A stretch of DNA of 64,000 bases from Aalborgiella sp040079635 (GTDB lineage Bacteria; Pseudomonadota; Gammaproteobacteria; Burkholderiales; Burkholderiaceae_C), in NCBI GenBank assembly GCA_040079635.1, contig JBEBJY010000002.1:62001-126000 (forward strand). The letters are read 5' to 3'. This document shows positions 33,130 through 42,169 of the stretch, one piece after another (position 1 is the stretch's first letter; each line of letters starts with the position of its first letter). The position numbers and the translations under genes are program-made. The notes beneath the pieces are model-generated. The model saw nothing but the letters and a program-made list of their open reading frames with translations. It was not told where the DNA came from and made no database searches.

Positions 33130-33762
33130 ATGAATACGTCGGATGCAAAGCGTATCCTTGAAACTGCCCTGATTTGTGCGCAACAACCCTTGCAAGTGCG
33201 TGATATGCGCGTACTTTTCGATGAAGAAATTGGCGCTGACACCCTGAAAACCCTTTTGCTGGATTTGCAGCAAGATTGGTCATTCAAAGGCGTTGAGCTA
33301 ATTAATGTTGCAACTGGCTGGCGCTTTCAAAGTCGTCCTGAAATGCGTGAATTTTTGGACAGGTTAACACCCGAAAAACCGCCCAAATACACGCGTGCTG
33401 TTTTGGAGACTTTGGCCATCATTGCCTACAGGCAACCGGCCACGCGTGGCGATATGGAAGATATTCGTGGCGTGACGATCAATGGCTTGATCTTGAAGCA
33501 GCTAGAAGACCGTGGTTGGATTGAGGTGATTGGGCATAGAGAGAGTGTGGGGCGTCCCGCATTATTTGCTACGACCAAGCAGTTTTTAGATGATTTGGGC
33601 ATTGCATCGTTGGATCAATTGCCCGAGCTTGGACCGTTGCAAGATCAAGTTTTGGAGCAGCTAGGGCGTTTTGACGACGCTAAGGAAGAGGCAAGCCCTA
33701 TTCATGAGTCGCAGACGGAGTTGCCAATAAACGACGTGGTCGAAGACGAACCTGCTCAGTAA
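33130..33762 (+). CDS. scpB: Segregation and condensation protein B
   Basis: The 210-residue protein has the two winged-helix domains of ScpB. They include LLLDLQQDWSFKGVELINVATGWRFQSR and the family signature TLAIIAYRQPATRGDMEDIRGVT, followed by GRPALFATTKQFLDDLGI. ScpB is a dimeric kleisin-associated subunit of the SMC condensin. scpA, its usual neighbour, is not in this window. An acidic variable tail follows residue 175. rluB begins 25 nt downstream, a common scpB-rluB order. Confidence 0.93.
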   Translation: MNTSDAKRILETALICAQQPLQVRDMRVLFDEEIGADTLKTLLLDLQQDWSFKGVELINVATGWRFQSRPEMREFLDRLTPEKPPKYTRAVLETLAIIAYRQPATRGDMEDIRGVTINGLILKQLEDRGWIEVIGHRESVGRPALFATTKQFLDDLGIASLDQLPELGPLQDQVLEQLGRFDDAKEEASPIHESQTELPINDVVEDEPAQ

Positions 33763-33787
33763 TTTTAGAGAGTTTAGAGAGTTAAAT

Positions 33788-35143
33788 ATGAATCCGGAAA
33801 TAACAAACACACCAACTGAGCCGATAGCTGCTGAGTCACTTGCGCCAAATGAAGTTGGTGAAATTGCAGCAGATCAGCAGCAAAGCACGGATGGCGAAAA
33901 CAACATAAAAAGCAAGCCAGTGACGAAGCCCGCAGACATCATTGATTTTGACGATATTACTTCAGGCCGTTTTGATGACGAAGATGCAGACGAATCCATC
34001 GTCCCTGCTCGCCGGGTGCTGCAACCGCAGCCAGAACAACCTAAGCTGCACAAAGTATTGGCTCAAGCTGGCATGGGTTCGCGCTTGGAGATGGAGCAGC
34101 TCATCATGGAAGGGCGTATTTCTGTCAACAACGAACCGGCACATATTGGTCAACGCATCCAATACAGCGATCATGTCAAAGTCAACGGTAAACCGATTCG
34201 TTTTCGCATTGAAGCACCACCGACGCGCGTGATTGCCTATCACAAGCCCGCTGGAGAAGTGGTGACGCATGACGACCCGCAGAATCGCCCCACGGTGTTT
34301 CGCAAATTGCCCAAGCTTTACCAAGGTAAATGGCAATCGGTTGGTCGCTTGGATTTGAATACCGAAGGCTTACTGCTGTTTAGCAGCTCAGGCGATTTGG
34401 CCAATAACTTGATGCATCCAAGATTCGGCTTGGAGCGAGAGTATGCTGTCCGCGTGCTGGGTAAGCTCAACAAGGAAGAAAAGCAAAAACTGCTTGACGG
34501 CGTGCAACTTGACGACGGCATGGCGCAATTCGGTTCCATCGAAGACGGCGGCGGCGAAGGTGCAAACTGCTGGTATCGCGTGACGATTTCAGAAGGTCGA
34601 AACCGTGAAGTTAGACGCATGTTTGAGTCTGTCGGGCATGCTGTGAGCCGTTTGATTCGTATTCGCTATGGTGCCATGATGCTGCCGCGCGGCTTGAAAC
34701 GTGGCGCTTGGATGGAGTTGGGCGAAACTGACATTCGCGCTTTGATGAATGCCGTCAGTGCTTCATCAAAACCACGGCAAAATACTGAACAATCAGATGA
34801 AAATACGGGTAATACCAACAGTGGTGGGCGTCCGCCTCGCTCGAATAACCGAGATAACCGTGGGAACGGCGGCAGAGGGCAGCCACAGTCGAGACGTAAT
34901 CCGACCAATCAAGGAAATAAGTTTCCAGGGCAAGGTGTGTCGCGTGATTTGGGGCAAAAACAGCGTCCGCAAAGAGCAAACGGACAGAACAACACGCCAA
35001 ACAATTCGCAACCTGATCCTTTGAAGACATCTTTAGGCTACATCGGTGCTGACAGTTTGAATCAGCAAAGGCAGCAACGTCGTACTGGCTCAGGTTCTGG
35101 TTCAGGTGGCTCAGGAGCTAGGCGTCAGCCTCGAAGTAGGTAA
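33788..35143 (+). CDS. rluB: 23S rRNA pseudouridine synthase RluB with disordered basic tail
   Basis: The 451-residue protein starts with an acidic variable leader (about 1-80). An S4 domain follows (KVLAQAGMGSRLEMEQLIMEG), then the RsuA/RluB catalytic domain with Asp in GRLDLNTEGLLLFSSSG and EGRNREVRRMFESVGH. From about residue 325 the protein is a Gly/Arg/Asn/Gln-rich disordered tail of about 125 residues, as often seen in Burkholderiales RluB. The core enzyme modifies helix 89 of 23S rRNA; the tail probably binds RNA nonspecifically. Confidence 0.93.
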   Translation: MNPEITNTPTEPIAAESLAPNEVGEIAADQQQSTDGENNIKSKPVTKPADIIDFDDITSGRFDDEDADESIVPARRVLQPQPEQPKLHKVLAQAGMGSRLEMEQLIMEGRISVNNEPAHIGQRIQYSDHVKVNGKPIRFRIEAPPTRVIAYHKPAGEVVTHDDPQNRPTVFRKLPKLYQGKWQSVGRLDLNTEGLLLFSSSGDLANNLMHPRFGLEREYAVRVLGKLNKEEKQKLLDGVQLDDGMAQFGSIEDGGGEGANCWYRVTISEGRNREVRRMFESVGHAVSRLIRIRYGAMMLPRGLKRGAWMELGETDIRALMNAVSASSKPRQNTEQSDENTGNTNSGGRPPRSNNRDNRGNGGRGQPQSRRNPTNQGNKFPGQGVSRDLGQKQRPQRANGQNNTPNNSQPDPLKTSLGYIGADSLNQQRQQRRTGSGSGSGGSGARRQPRSR

Positions 35144-35149
35144 ATTATG

Positions 35150-35195
35150 CTCTAGCCGCCGTATTTATTGCCTAAATAGCTATTAAATTTATAGC
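35150..35195 (+). repeat. Palindromic repeat element, intergenic copy downstream of rluB
   Basis: It starts 7 nt after the rluB stop codon and reads CTCTAGCCGCCGTATTTATT, then GCCTAAATAGC, ending in the stem GCTAT-TAAATTT-ATAGC. In the genic reading frame it holds the TAA stop. It is one of the best-preserved copies. Beyond it, up to ndk at 35397, I see no gene. Confidence 0.85.
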
Positions 35196-35396
35196 GTATA
35201 TTTGTATTTAATTTTTAAGCTACTGGCTTGTCTGGCCGACGCATGTAAATTCAGGGCATCGAATGCGTCTTCGAGTAGTTGGCTATGCCTAGTTAGCTGG
35301 TCATTTGGCAGCGAAAAGCGCAATAGCAGGCTAAAATAGAGGGCTTGGCAAAAATTGTTGAAACCTAAAGTCCAAGGTATTAAGGAAAACTCAGAA

Positions 35397-35822
35397 ATGT
35401 CTATCGAACGCACTCTCTCCATTATCAAACCTGACGCCGTTGCTAAAAACGTGATTGGTCAGATCTACGCTCGTTTTGAAGCTGCTGGCCTCAAAGTTGT
35501 TGCTGCAAGAATGGCTCATTTGTCACGTGGCGAAGCAGAAGCTTTTTACGCTGTACACAAAGAGCGTCCTTTCTTCAAGGATTTGGTTGGCTTCATGATC
35601 TCTGGTCCAGTGATGATTCAAGCTTTAGAGGGCGAAGGCGCGATTTTGAAAAACCGCGATTTGATGGGCGCAACTGATCCCAAGAAGGCTGCTCCAGGTA
35701 CGATTCGTGCTGATTTTGCTGACAGTATTGACGCAAACGCTGTTCACGGATCTGACGCCGCTGAAACTGCTGCTGTTGAAATCGGCTTCTTCTTCCCTGG
35801 CATGAACGTTTACAGCCGCTAA
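35397..35822 (+). CDS. ndk: Nucleoside diphosphate kinase
   Basis: Ndk transfers the gamma phosphate between nucleoside triphosphates and diphosphates. The 141-residue protein begins with ERTLSIIKPDAVAKNVIG and has the active-site histidine in the signature NAVHGSDAAETAAVEIGFFF. The start is ATG 35397 with AAGGA at 35382, rather than an upstream in-frame codon that adds 14 unrelated residues. rlmN follows after 30 nt, an order conserved in Burkholderiales. Confidence 0.97.
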   Translation: MSIERTLSIIKPDAVAKNVIGQIYARFEAAGLKVVAARMAHLSRGEAEAFYAVHKERPFFKDLVGFMISGPVMIQALEGEGAILKNRDLMGATDPKKAAPGTIRADFADSIDANAVHGSDAAETAAVEIGFFFPGMNVYSR

Positions 35823-35852
35823 ATCTTAGCTAATTTCGACAGCAACGATGCT

Positions 35853-37013
35853 ATGACGGTCAACCTTCTCGATTTCGATCTAAAAGGTTTGACCGTTTTT
35901 TGCGCCTCTTTGGGCGAAAAAAGCTTTCGCGCCACCCAGCTTTTCCGCTGGATACACCAAAAAGGCGCCACTGATTTTGAGCAAATGACCGATTTGGCGA
36001 AGCCATTGCGGTCAAAACTCGCTCAAACAGCGCATTTGCAGGGTTTAAAAATCATCAGTCAGCAAGAGTCAAAAGACGGCACGATCAAGTGGCTGTTTGA
36101 TGTGGGCTCAGGCGATGCCGTAGAGGCCGTTTTCATTCCCGAAGAAAATAGAGGCACGCTTTGTATTTCCTCTCAGGCTGGCTGTGCAGTTGGTTGCAGA
36201 TTCTGTTCCACAGGCCACCAAGGATTCAGCCGTAACTTAACCACTGGTGAAATTATTGCTCAACTGTGGTTTTCTGAGCATTTCTTGCGCAAACACTTGT
36301 CTTCCAAAGACCGCGTTATTTCCAATGTGGTGATGATGGGTATGGGCGAGCCGCTGCAAAATTATTCTGCGTTGCTGCCTGCTTTAAAGACTATGCTGGA
36401 TGACCACGGTTATGGTTTATCCAGAAGACGGGTAACAGTGTCAACATCTGGCGTCGTGCCGATGATTGATCGATTAGGAGTGGATTGCCCGGTTGCCTTG
36501 GCAGTGTCTTTACACGCCCCCAATGACATCTTGCGCAACAATTTGGTTCCATTGAATCAAAAGTACCCAATTGATGAGTTGATGAGTGCTTGTCGTCGGT
36601 ATCTAGAATTTGCACCTCGCGACTTCATTACATTTGAATATTGCATGCTGGATGGTGTGAACGATCAAGTCGAACATGCGCAGCAGCTTGTCGAGTTGAT
36701 GAAGCAACAATCGGCATTAGGTTTGAGTTGCAAATTCAACTTGATACCTTTTAACCCGTTTCCTGCGTCTGGTTTGTTGTGCTCATCTAAAACGCAAGTG
36801 GCGCTGTTTGCCAAAATTTTGAGCGATGCCGGTTTAATCACCACCGTCAGAAAAACGCGCGGCGATGATATTGATGCGGCTTGCGGCCAACTTGCTGGTG
36901 AAGTGATGGATAGAACCCGCGTTGCGACCAGAATAGAAAAGCAGCGAACCATCAAAATTACGCAGATCCCTGCGAGCAGCATAGATACAACAGTGCCGCG
37001 CTTGAGTGATTGA
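35853..37013 (+). CDS. rlmN: Dual-specificity 23S rRNA/tRNA adenine C2 methyltransferase RlmN
   Basis: RlmN methylates A2503 of 23S rRNA and A37 of some tRNAs with radical SAM chemistry. The 386-residue protein carries the CX3CX2C cluster motif at Cys111, Cys115 and Cys118 (GCAVGCRFCSTG), VVMMGMGEPLQNY and the C-terminal catalytic Cys in DIDAACGQLAGE. The N-terminal helical accessory domain (about 1-95) is present. It lies 30 nt after ndk and is directly followed by pilW. Confidence 0.96.
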   Translation: MTVNLLDFDLKGLTVFCASLGEKSFRATQLFRWIHQKGATDFEQMTDLAKPLRSKLAQTAHLQGLKIISQQESKDGTIKWLFDVGSGDAVEAVFIPEENRGTLCISSQAGCAVGCRFCSTGHQGFSRNLTTGEIIAQLWFSEHFLRKHLSSKDRVISNVVMMGMGEPLQNYSALLPALKTMLDDHGYGLSRRRVTVSTSGVVPMIDRLGVDCPVALAVSLHAPNDILRNNLVPLNQKYPIDELMSACRRYLEFAPRDFITFEYCMLDGVNDQVEHAQQLVELMKQQSALGLSCKFNLIPFNPFPASGLLCSSKTQVALFAKILSDAGLITTVRKTRGDDIDAACGQLAGEVMDRTRVATRIEKQRTIKITQIPASSIDTTVPRLSD

Positions 37014-37033
37014 TATTGCCCTATGATGAGCAG

Positions 37034-37885
37034 ATGAATACATTCAACTTCTTAAAGTTTCAGCTCAAAAAAATGGCTCTTTGTGGGCGAGTATTCGGGC
37101 GAGCATTGATGTGCCTGTTGATTTTGAATTTAGTCGTGGCTTGCGCGAACCAAGGCGATGGTTTTAAGGTCGGTGCTGGGGCTGATTTAGCAACTGCGTC
37201 TGATGAAACTGATGCGCAGAAACGTGCAAAAATCAGGTTAGAGCTTGCTATGGGGTATTTAGAGCAAGGGCAAACCAATGTGGCACTTGATGAGGTAAAG
37301 CTTGCAATAGCCGCTGATCCGCGATCTGCAGAAGCATTCAGCTTGCGCGGGTTGATTTATATGCGGTTGAACGATTTTGGTTTGGCTCGTGAAAGCTTCA
37401 ATCGCGGCATATTGCTGAATCCAAGAGACGGTAATATTTTGCACAACTTGGGTTGGCTGGCTTGTCAAGAAGCACGTTATCCAGAGGCGATAGTTAATTT
37501 TGACAAAGCTTTAACCGCGCCAAACTACGCAGGATCTGCGAAAACATACTTGGCAAAAGGTATTTGCTTGCTGCGTTCTGGAGATCCGAAACAGGCAGAA
37601 AATAATTTTTTGCGTTCGTTTGAACTTGATGCTAGCAATCCAATTGCGACCTTTAATCTGGCTAACTTGCTCTACAAACGGAATGATTTAGTGCGTTCCC
37701 AGTTTTATATTCGCCGCTTAAATAACAACGATTATGTGAATGCTGAGTCACTCTGGTTAGCTACTAAAATTGAAAAGAAACTGGGTAACACTCAGGGCGT
37801 ATTTCAGTTAACTGACCGGCTGCGCAAACAATTTCCGACATCACGTGAGTTTGGACTGTTCGAGAGAGGCGCGTTTGATGAGTGA
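37034..37885 (+). CDS. pilW: Type IV pilus biogenesis TPR lipoprotein PilW/PilF
   Basis: The start is taken at ATG 37034, giving 283 residues; TTG 37010 in the same frame overlaps rlmN. A lipoprotein signal ends in the lipobox VVAC. At least five TPR units follow (for example AMGYLEQGQTNVALDEVKLAI and AEAFSLRGLIYMRLNDFGLA). PilW/PilF is the outer-membrane pilotin for secretin PilQ in type IV pilus assembly. The rlmN-pilW-rodZ-ispG-hisS order is widely conserved. It overlaps rodZ by 8 nt. Confidence 0.9.
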   Translation: MNTFNFLKFQLKKMALCGRVFGRALMCLLILNLVVACANQGDGFKVGAGADLATASDETDAQKRAKIRLELAMGYLEQGQTNVALDEVKLAIAADPRSAEAFSLRGLIYMRLNDFGLARESFNRGILLNPRDGNILHNLGWLACQEARYPEAIVNFDKALTAPNYAGSAKTYLAKGICLLRSGDPKQAENNFLRSFELDASNPIATFNLANLLYKRNDLVRSQFYIRRLNNNDYVNAESLWLATKIEKKLGNTQGVFQLTDRLRKQFPTSREFGLFERGAFDE

Positions 37886-38819
37886 AAATTTAGTTATGCA
37901 AGATACATTATTGAATCAAGAAAATGCAGTAGCGAATTTGTCTGTTACAGCGGGGAAAATGCTCAAACAAGCACGCGTAGATGCCGGGCTGCACATAGCC
38001 GCATTGGCAGTTTCTTTGCGGGTGCCCGTTAAGCGCATTGAAGCGCTTGAAAATGGACAAATGGATTTGCTGCCAGATATGGTATTTGTCCGTGCATTGA
38101 CATCTAGCATTTGCCAAGCGCTCAAAATCGATGCGCAACCCATTTTGGATAAATTGCCAAAAGCAGCCTTGCCTCGTTTGTATCATGATGATGTAGCAAT
38201 TAATACACCTATAGGCACGAAAAATTCAGTCAAGAATTCATGGGTAGCAGAACTTTTTACCTCACCTTTTTTGCTTGGCGTTTTGTTTTTATGTATAGCT
38301 GCTGCAGGTATTTATTTTTGGCCAAAAAATATGGCAATGTCAATTCCTCAAACAACAATGGTGCCCAAAGCATCGCCGGAGATGGGTGTTAGTCAAGCAA
38401 AAGAGGTGCAAGTTACAAATGAAAGCACTCCAACTATGAGCTTGAACGCTAGCGCCAATTTAGGCACTAATGCTGCTGTAAATGTGTCAATTTCTGACCC
38501 AACTAGTTCAGCACCTTTGTTGTCATCGTCAACTGCAACAACGGCGGTCAATGCGCTTTCTGCAAACCCCTCGGTTCCTGCAGATAGTCTTGTTACTTTC
38601 AAAGCAACGGGAGAGACATGGGTCGAGGTTAAAAGCGCTACTGGGGGCACTCTATTTAAGAAGCTGCTCATTGCTGGTGAAACGGCAGGTACCTCTGGTG
38701 CTTTACCGTTGACGGTGATTGTAGGTCGAGCAGACGCTACGCAAGTTGAAGTACGTGGAAAACCGATTAATTTAATATCCATAGCGAAAAGTAATGTCGC
38801 GCGTTTTGAGGTGAAATGA
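37878..38819 (+). CDS. rodZ: Cell-shape protein RodZ
   Basis: The start is taken at ATG 37878 (MSENLVMQ), giving 313 residues. An N-terminal helix-turn-helix of the Cro/RodZ type (AGKMLKQARVDAGLHIAALAVSLRVPVKRIEALENG) is followed by one membrane helix near 130-150 (LLGVLFLCIAAAGIYFW). A Ser/Thr/Ala-rich periplasmic linker and a C-terminal beta domain (TGETWVEVKSATGGTLF) complete it. RodZ links MreB to the membrane for rod shape. It overlaps pilW by 8 nt and ispG by 4 nt. Confidence 0.92.
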   Translation: MSENLVMQDTLLNQENAVANLSVTAGKMLKQARVDAGLHIAALAVSLRVPVKRIEALENGQMDLLPDMVFVRALTSSICQALKIDAQPILDKLPKAALPRLYHDDVAINTPIGTKNSVKNSWVAELFTSPFLLGVLFLCIAAAGIYFWPKNMAMSIPQTTMVPKASPEMGVSQAKEVQVTNESTPTMSLNASANLGTNAAVNVSISDPTSSAPLLSSSTATTAVNALSANPSVPADSLVTFKATGETWVEVKSATGGTLFKKLLIAGETAGTSGALPLTVIVGRADATQVEVRGKPINLISIAKSNVARFEVK

Positions 38820-40087
38820 TGGCGCCTTGCATGTCAAATTTTGAATCTATTCCCAGCGCAGAACCAGCAGCCAGACATTCTAGGCAAGCCAATGTTGTTT
38901 GGGGCTCGCGGATAGTGACTGTTGGCGGTACTGCCCCAGTTCGTATTCAGTCCATGACCAATACTGACACGGTCGACGCTATCGGTACCGCCATTCAAAT
39001 CAAAGAACTAGCGTTAGCTGGATCAGAAATGGTGCGTATAACAGTCAATACGCCAGAAGCAGCCCAGCAAGTCCCATACATTCGCGAACAACTCGACCGT
39101 ATGGGCATTGATGTGCCGTTGATTGGTGACTTTCATTACAACGGACATCGCTTGCTCACCGACTATCCTGATTGTGCGCAAGCATTATCAAAATACCGAA
39201 TCAATCCAGGTAATGTTGGTAAGGGCGATAAAAAAGACAAACAATTTGGTCAAATGATCGAAGCTGCCATTCGCTGGAATAAAGCCGTCCGTATTGGTGT
39301 CAATTGGGGTAGTTTGGACCAAGAGCTATTGGCTAACTTGATGGATGCCAATGGGCAAAGAGCGGAGCCCTGGGATGTTAAGCAGGTGATGTACGAAGCA
39401 TTGGCGACTTCTGCCATTGATTCAGCAAAACTTGCCGAAAGCATGGGTTTGAGCGGCAATCAAATTATTTTATCCTGCAAAGTCAGCGGTGTTCAAGATT
39501 TGATCTCGGTCTATCGCGGATTGTCAAAGCGTTGCGACTACGCGCTTCACCTAGGTTTGACAGAAGCGGGCATGGGCACTAAAGGCACGGTTGCATCCGC
39601 TACCGCTTTGTCAATCTTGCTTCAAGAAGGTATTGGCGACACGATTCGCGTGTCCTTAACGCCACAGCCCGGAGAAGCGCGTACGCAAGAGGTTTTGATC
39701 GCCTCTGAAATACTGCAGGCTATTGGTTTGCGCAGTTTTGTTCCTAGCGTTACCGCTTGCCCAGGATGCGGTCGTACAACGAGTTCAACTTTTCAAGAAT
39801 TGACCAAACAGATTGATGATTTTTTGCGTGCTCAGATGCCCGTTTGGAAAAATCAGTATCCAGGCGTTGAAAAAATGAAAGTCGCAGTTATGGGTTGCAT
39901 TGTCAACGGCCCAGGTGAAAGCAAGCATGCAGATATTGGCATCAGCTTGCCTGGTACGGGCGAAGCGCCCGCAGCGCCAGTTTATATCGACGGTGAGAAA
40001 AGTGTGACTTTGCGCGGCGAAGGCATTGCACAAGAGTTTCAAGTGATCGTAGAAAAATACATAGAAAACCGGTATGGCAAAAAGTGA
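38816..40087 (+). CDS. ispG: 4-hydroxy-3-methylbut-2-en-1-yl diphosphate synthase IspG
   Basis: IspG converts MEcPP to HMBPP in the MEP isoprenoid pathway. The 423-residue protein has the N-terminal TIM-barrel domain (IQSMTNTDTVD) and the C-terminal Fe-S domain with Cys315, Cys318 and Cys361 (ACPGCG and GCIVNGPGES). An insertion between the halves (about 140-200) is of the type found in proteobacterial enzymes. The ATG overlaps the rodZ stop (ATGA). ATG 38831 is an alternative start. Confidence 0.95.
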   Translation: MMAPCMSNFESIPSAEPAARHSRQANVVWGSRIVTVGGTAPVRIQSMTNTDTVDAIGTAIQIKELALAGSEMVRITVNTPEAAQQVPYIREQLDRMGIDVPLIGDFHYNGHRLLTDYPDCAQALSKYRINPGNVGKGDKKDKQFGQMIEAAIRWNKAVRIGVNWGSLDQELLANLMDANGQRAEPWDVKQVMYEALATSAIDSAKLAESMGLSGNQIILSCKVSGVQDLISVYRGLSKRCDYALHLGLTEAGMGTKGTVASATALSILLQEGIGDTIRVSLTPQPGEARTQEVLIASEILQAIGLRSFVPSVTACPGCGRTTSSTFQELTKQIDDFLRAQMPVWKNQYPGVEKMKVAVMGCIVNGPGESKHADIGISLPGTGEAPAAPVYIDGEKSVTLRGEGIAQEFQVIVEKYIENRYGKK

Positions 40088-41375
40088 CAAGATGAGTGAG
40101 AAGCTGGTCGCCGTTAAAGGCATGAATGACATATTGCCACCTGACTCAGCGCGGTGGGAATGGTTTGAAGCGCATGTGCGTGATGTGATGGCTGGCAGTG
40201 CATACCGCAATATTCGTACCCCCATTGTTGAACCAACTGCCTTGTTTGTGCGCGGTACGGGTGAAACGACGGATATTGTTGAAAAAGAGATGTACTCTTT
40301 TGAGGACAGATTAAATGGCGAGCAGCTTACTTTGCGCCCTGAAAACACGCCGGGCGTGGTGCGGGCAGCTATTGAGCACAACCTCACCTACGAAGGCGGC
40401 AAGCGTCTGTATTACATGGGGCCGATGTTTAGGCATGAGCGCCCGCAGCGTGGTCGTTACCGTCAGTTTTACCAGCTTGGTGCTGAAGCTTTAGGCTTTG
40501 CTGGCCCTGAGGTTGATGCTGAATTGATGTTGTTGGTCGATCAGATCTTCAAGCGCGTCGGCGTAAAAAATGTGCGTGTTGAAATCAACAGTCTTGGTGT
40601 TCCAGCAGAGCGTCAAGCGCACCGCACCGCTCTGATTGATTATTTCCAACAAAACGCTGAACTACTAGATGCTGACGCGCAGCGCCGCTTGCAGACTAAC
40701 CCGCTACGCATTTTGGATACTAAAAATCCAGCCATGCAAGCGATGGTGCAAGGTGCACCGCAATTGTTAAGCTTCTTAGGTGAAGCATCGTTAAAGCATT
40801 TGGAAACTGTGCAAAGGCTTCTTACTGCTTGCAACGTTCCTTGGGCGGTCAATCCAAGATTGGTTCGTGGCCTCGATTACTACAGTCATACAGTTTTTGA
40901 ATTCATTACGACAGAGCTAGGTGCTCAAGGTACACTTTGTGGTGGCGGACGCTACGACGGTTTGTTTGAAATCCTTGGCGGTAAACCTACGCCAGCAGTC
41001 GGTTGGGGTATGGGCATCGAGCGTGTGCTAGAGCTGCTAAAAGAACAATCTATTGAAGCCTCAAACACGGTTTTAGACGCTTACGCGATTGTTCCAGATT
41101 TGGCGGATGCGATACAAGTTGCTCCTGTGCTACAACAACTGCGGGCACAAGGCATTAGCGTGCAAATGCATGCCACTGCAGATGGTGCAGCCGGTGCCAT
41201 GAAAAGCCAATTCAAAAAAGCAGATGCCAGCGGCGCACGTTATGCCTTGGTATTTGGCGCTGAAGAGTTAGCCAAACAGCAGGTTGCGGTGAAATCTTTA
41301 CGCGACGGGCAGGGCGCACAAACGCTGCAGTCTTTAGAATCCGTAGAATCATGGGCTAAAACCTTAATGGTTTAA
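40074..41375 (+). CDS. hisS: Histidyl-tRNA synthetase
   Basis: The 433-residue class II synthetase shows KGMNDILPPDSARWEWFE at the start, motif 2 (GPMFRHERPQRGRYRQFYQLG), the histidine-binding LVRGLDYYSHTVFEF, motif 3 (GWGMGIERVLELL) and a C-terminal anticodon-binding domain. The ATG at 40074 overlaps ispG by 14 nt; ATG 40092 (MSEKLVAVKG) just after the ispG stop is an equally good start. Confidence 0.96.
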   Translation: MAKSDKMSEKLVAVKGMNDILPPDSARWEWFEAHVRDVMAGSAYRNIRTPIVEPTALFVRGTGETTDIVEKEMYSFEDRLNGEQLTLRPENTPGVVRAAIEHNLTYEGGKRLYYMGPMFRHERPQRGRYRQFYQLGAEALGFAGPEVDAELMLLVDQIFKRVGVKNVRVEINSLGVPAERQAHRTALIDYFQQNAELLDADAQRRLQTNPLRILDTKNPAMQAMVQGAPQLLSFLGEASLKHLETVQRLLTACNVPWAVNPRLVRGLDYYSHTVFEFITTELGAQGTLCGGGRYDGLFEILGGKPTPAVGWGMGIERVLELLKEQSIEASNTVLDAYAIVPDLADAIQVAPVLQQLRAQGISVQMHATADGAAGAMKSQFKKADASGARYALVFGAEELAKQQVAVKSLRDGQGAQTLQSLESVESWAKTLMV

Positions 41376-41470
41376 GCGATAATTTTTTAAGGTTTAAGTT
41401 TTCACAGTTTAAGTTTTTAATATCTGCATTTTTAGTATTCAACATTCATTTTTTATAAATAAGTATTTTT

Positions 41471-42169
41471 ATGGCAAACCATCTCGACCTAGACGAACAA
41501 GAACAATTAGATGAATTCAAGCATTTTTGGAAGCAATATGGCAACCTGATTACTTGGGTGTTGATCGCGGTTTTAGGTGCCTTTGCCGCTTGGAACGCTT
41601 ACGAGTACTGGCAGCGCAGCCAAGCTACGCAGGCTGCAGCCATGTTTGACGAGGTTGAGCGCAGCATTGCCACAGGCGATGTGGCCAAGGTCGAACGTGC
41701 TTTGTCTGACATGAATGCCAAATTCGGCTCTAGCCCCTACGCGCAACAAGCAGGTTTGCTGGCAGCTAAAACGTTTTATGAAAAAGGCAACCTTGATGCC
41801 AGCAAAAAAGCCCTAGCGACCGTTGCAGAAAAATCATCTGACGTGGGCTACCAAGCTATTGCTAAGCTGCGCTTGGCAAGTGCGCTGATTGAAGGTAAAA
41901 GTTACGACGATGCGATGAAGCAATTGTCAGGCGCCTATCCTAAAGAATTTGAGCCTATGGCAGCAGATCGCCGTGGCGACGTACTGGCTTTGCAGGGCAA
42001 ACCTGCAGAAGCGAAAGCTGAATACGTCAAAGCATACAAAGGCTTTGACGATAAGTCTGGCTACCGCCGTTTGGTCGAAGTTAAGTTGAATGCTTTGGGT
42101 GGTGATCCTGTTACAACCCCTGTGACCGAGGTCGCAGCTAAAGATGCGGCGGCGGAGCAGAAGAAATGA
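41471..42169 (+). CDS. yfgM: YfgM-like periplasmic TPR protein
   Basis: The 232-residue protein has a short cytosolic tail (DEQEQLDEFKHFWKQYGN), one membrane helix (about 22-42) and a periplasmic TPR-like domain. In E. coli YfgM associates with the SecYEG translocon and the PpiD chaperone. The hisS-yfgM-bamB-der order is highly conserved and supports the call. Its stop overlaps the bamB start (ATGA). The 95-nt gap before it contains only T-rich sequence with two copies of GTTTAAGTTTT. Confidence 0.9.
   Translation: MANHLDLDEQEQLDEFKHFWKQYGNLITWVLIAVLGAFAAWNAYEYWQRSQATQAAAMFDEVERSIATGDVAKVERALSDMNAKFGSSPYAQQAGLLAAKTFYEKGNLDASKKALATVAEKSSDVGYQAIAKLRLASALIEGKSYDDAMKQLSGAYPKEFEPMAADRRGDVLALQGKPAEAKAEYVKAYKGFDDKSGYRRLVEVKLNALGGDPVTTPVTEVAAKDAAAEQKK

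Noticed and set aside
34749..35030. Alternative-frame and antisense frames over the rluB 3' end
   Set aside because: They follow from the repetitive Gly/Arg/Asn-rich tail of RluB and show no family features.
41392..41417. Direct repeat GTTTAAGTTTT before yfgM
   Set aside because: Two short T-rich copies in an AT-rich gap, with no other evidence of function.
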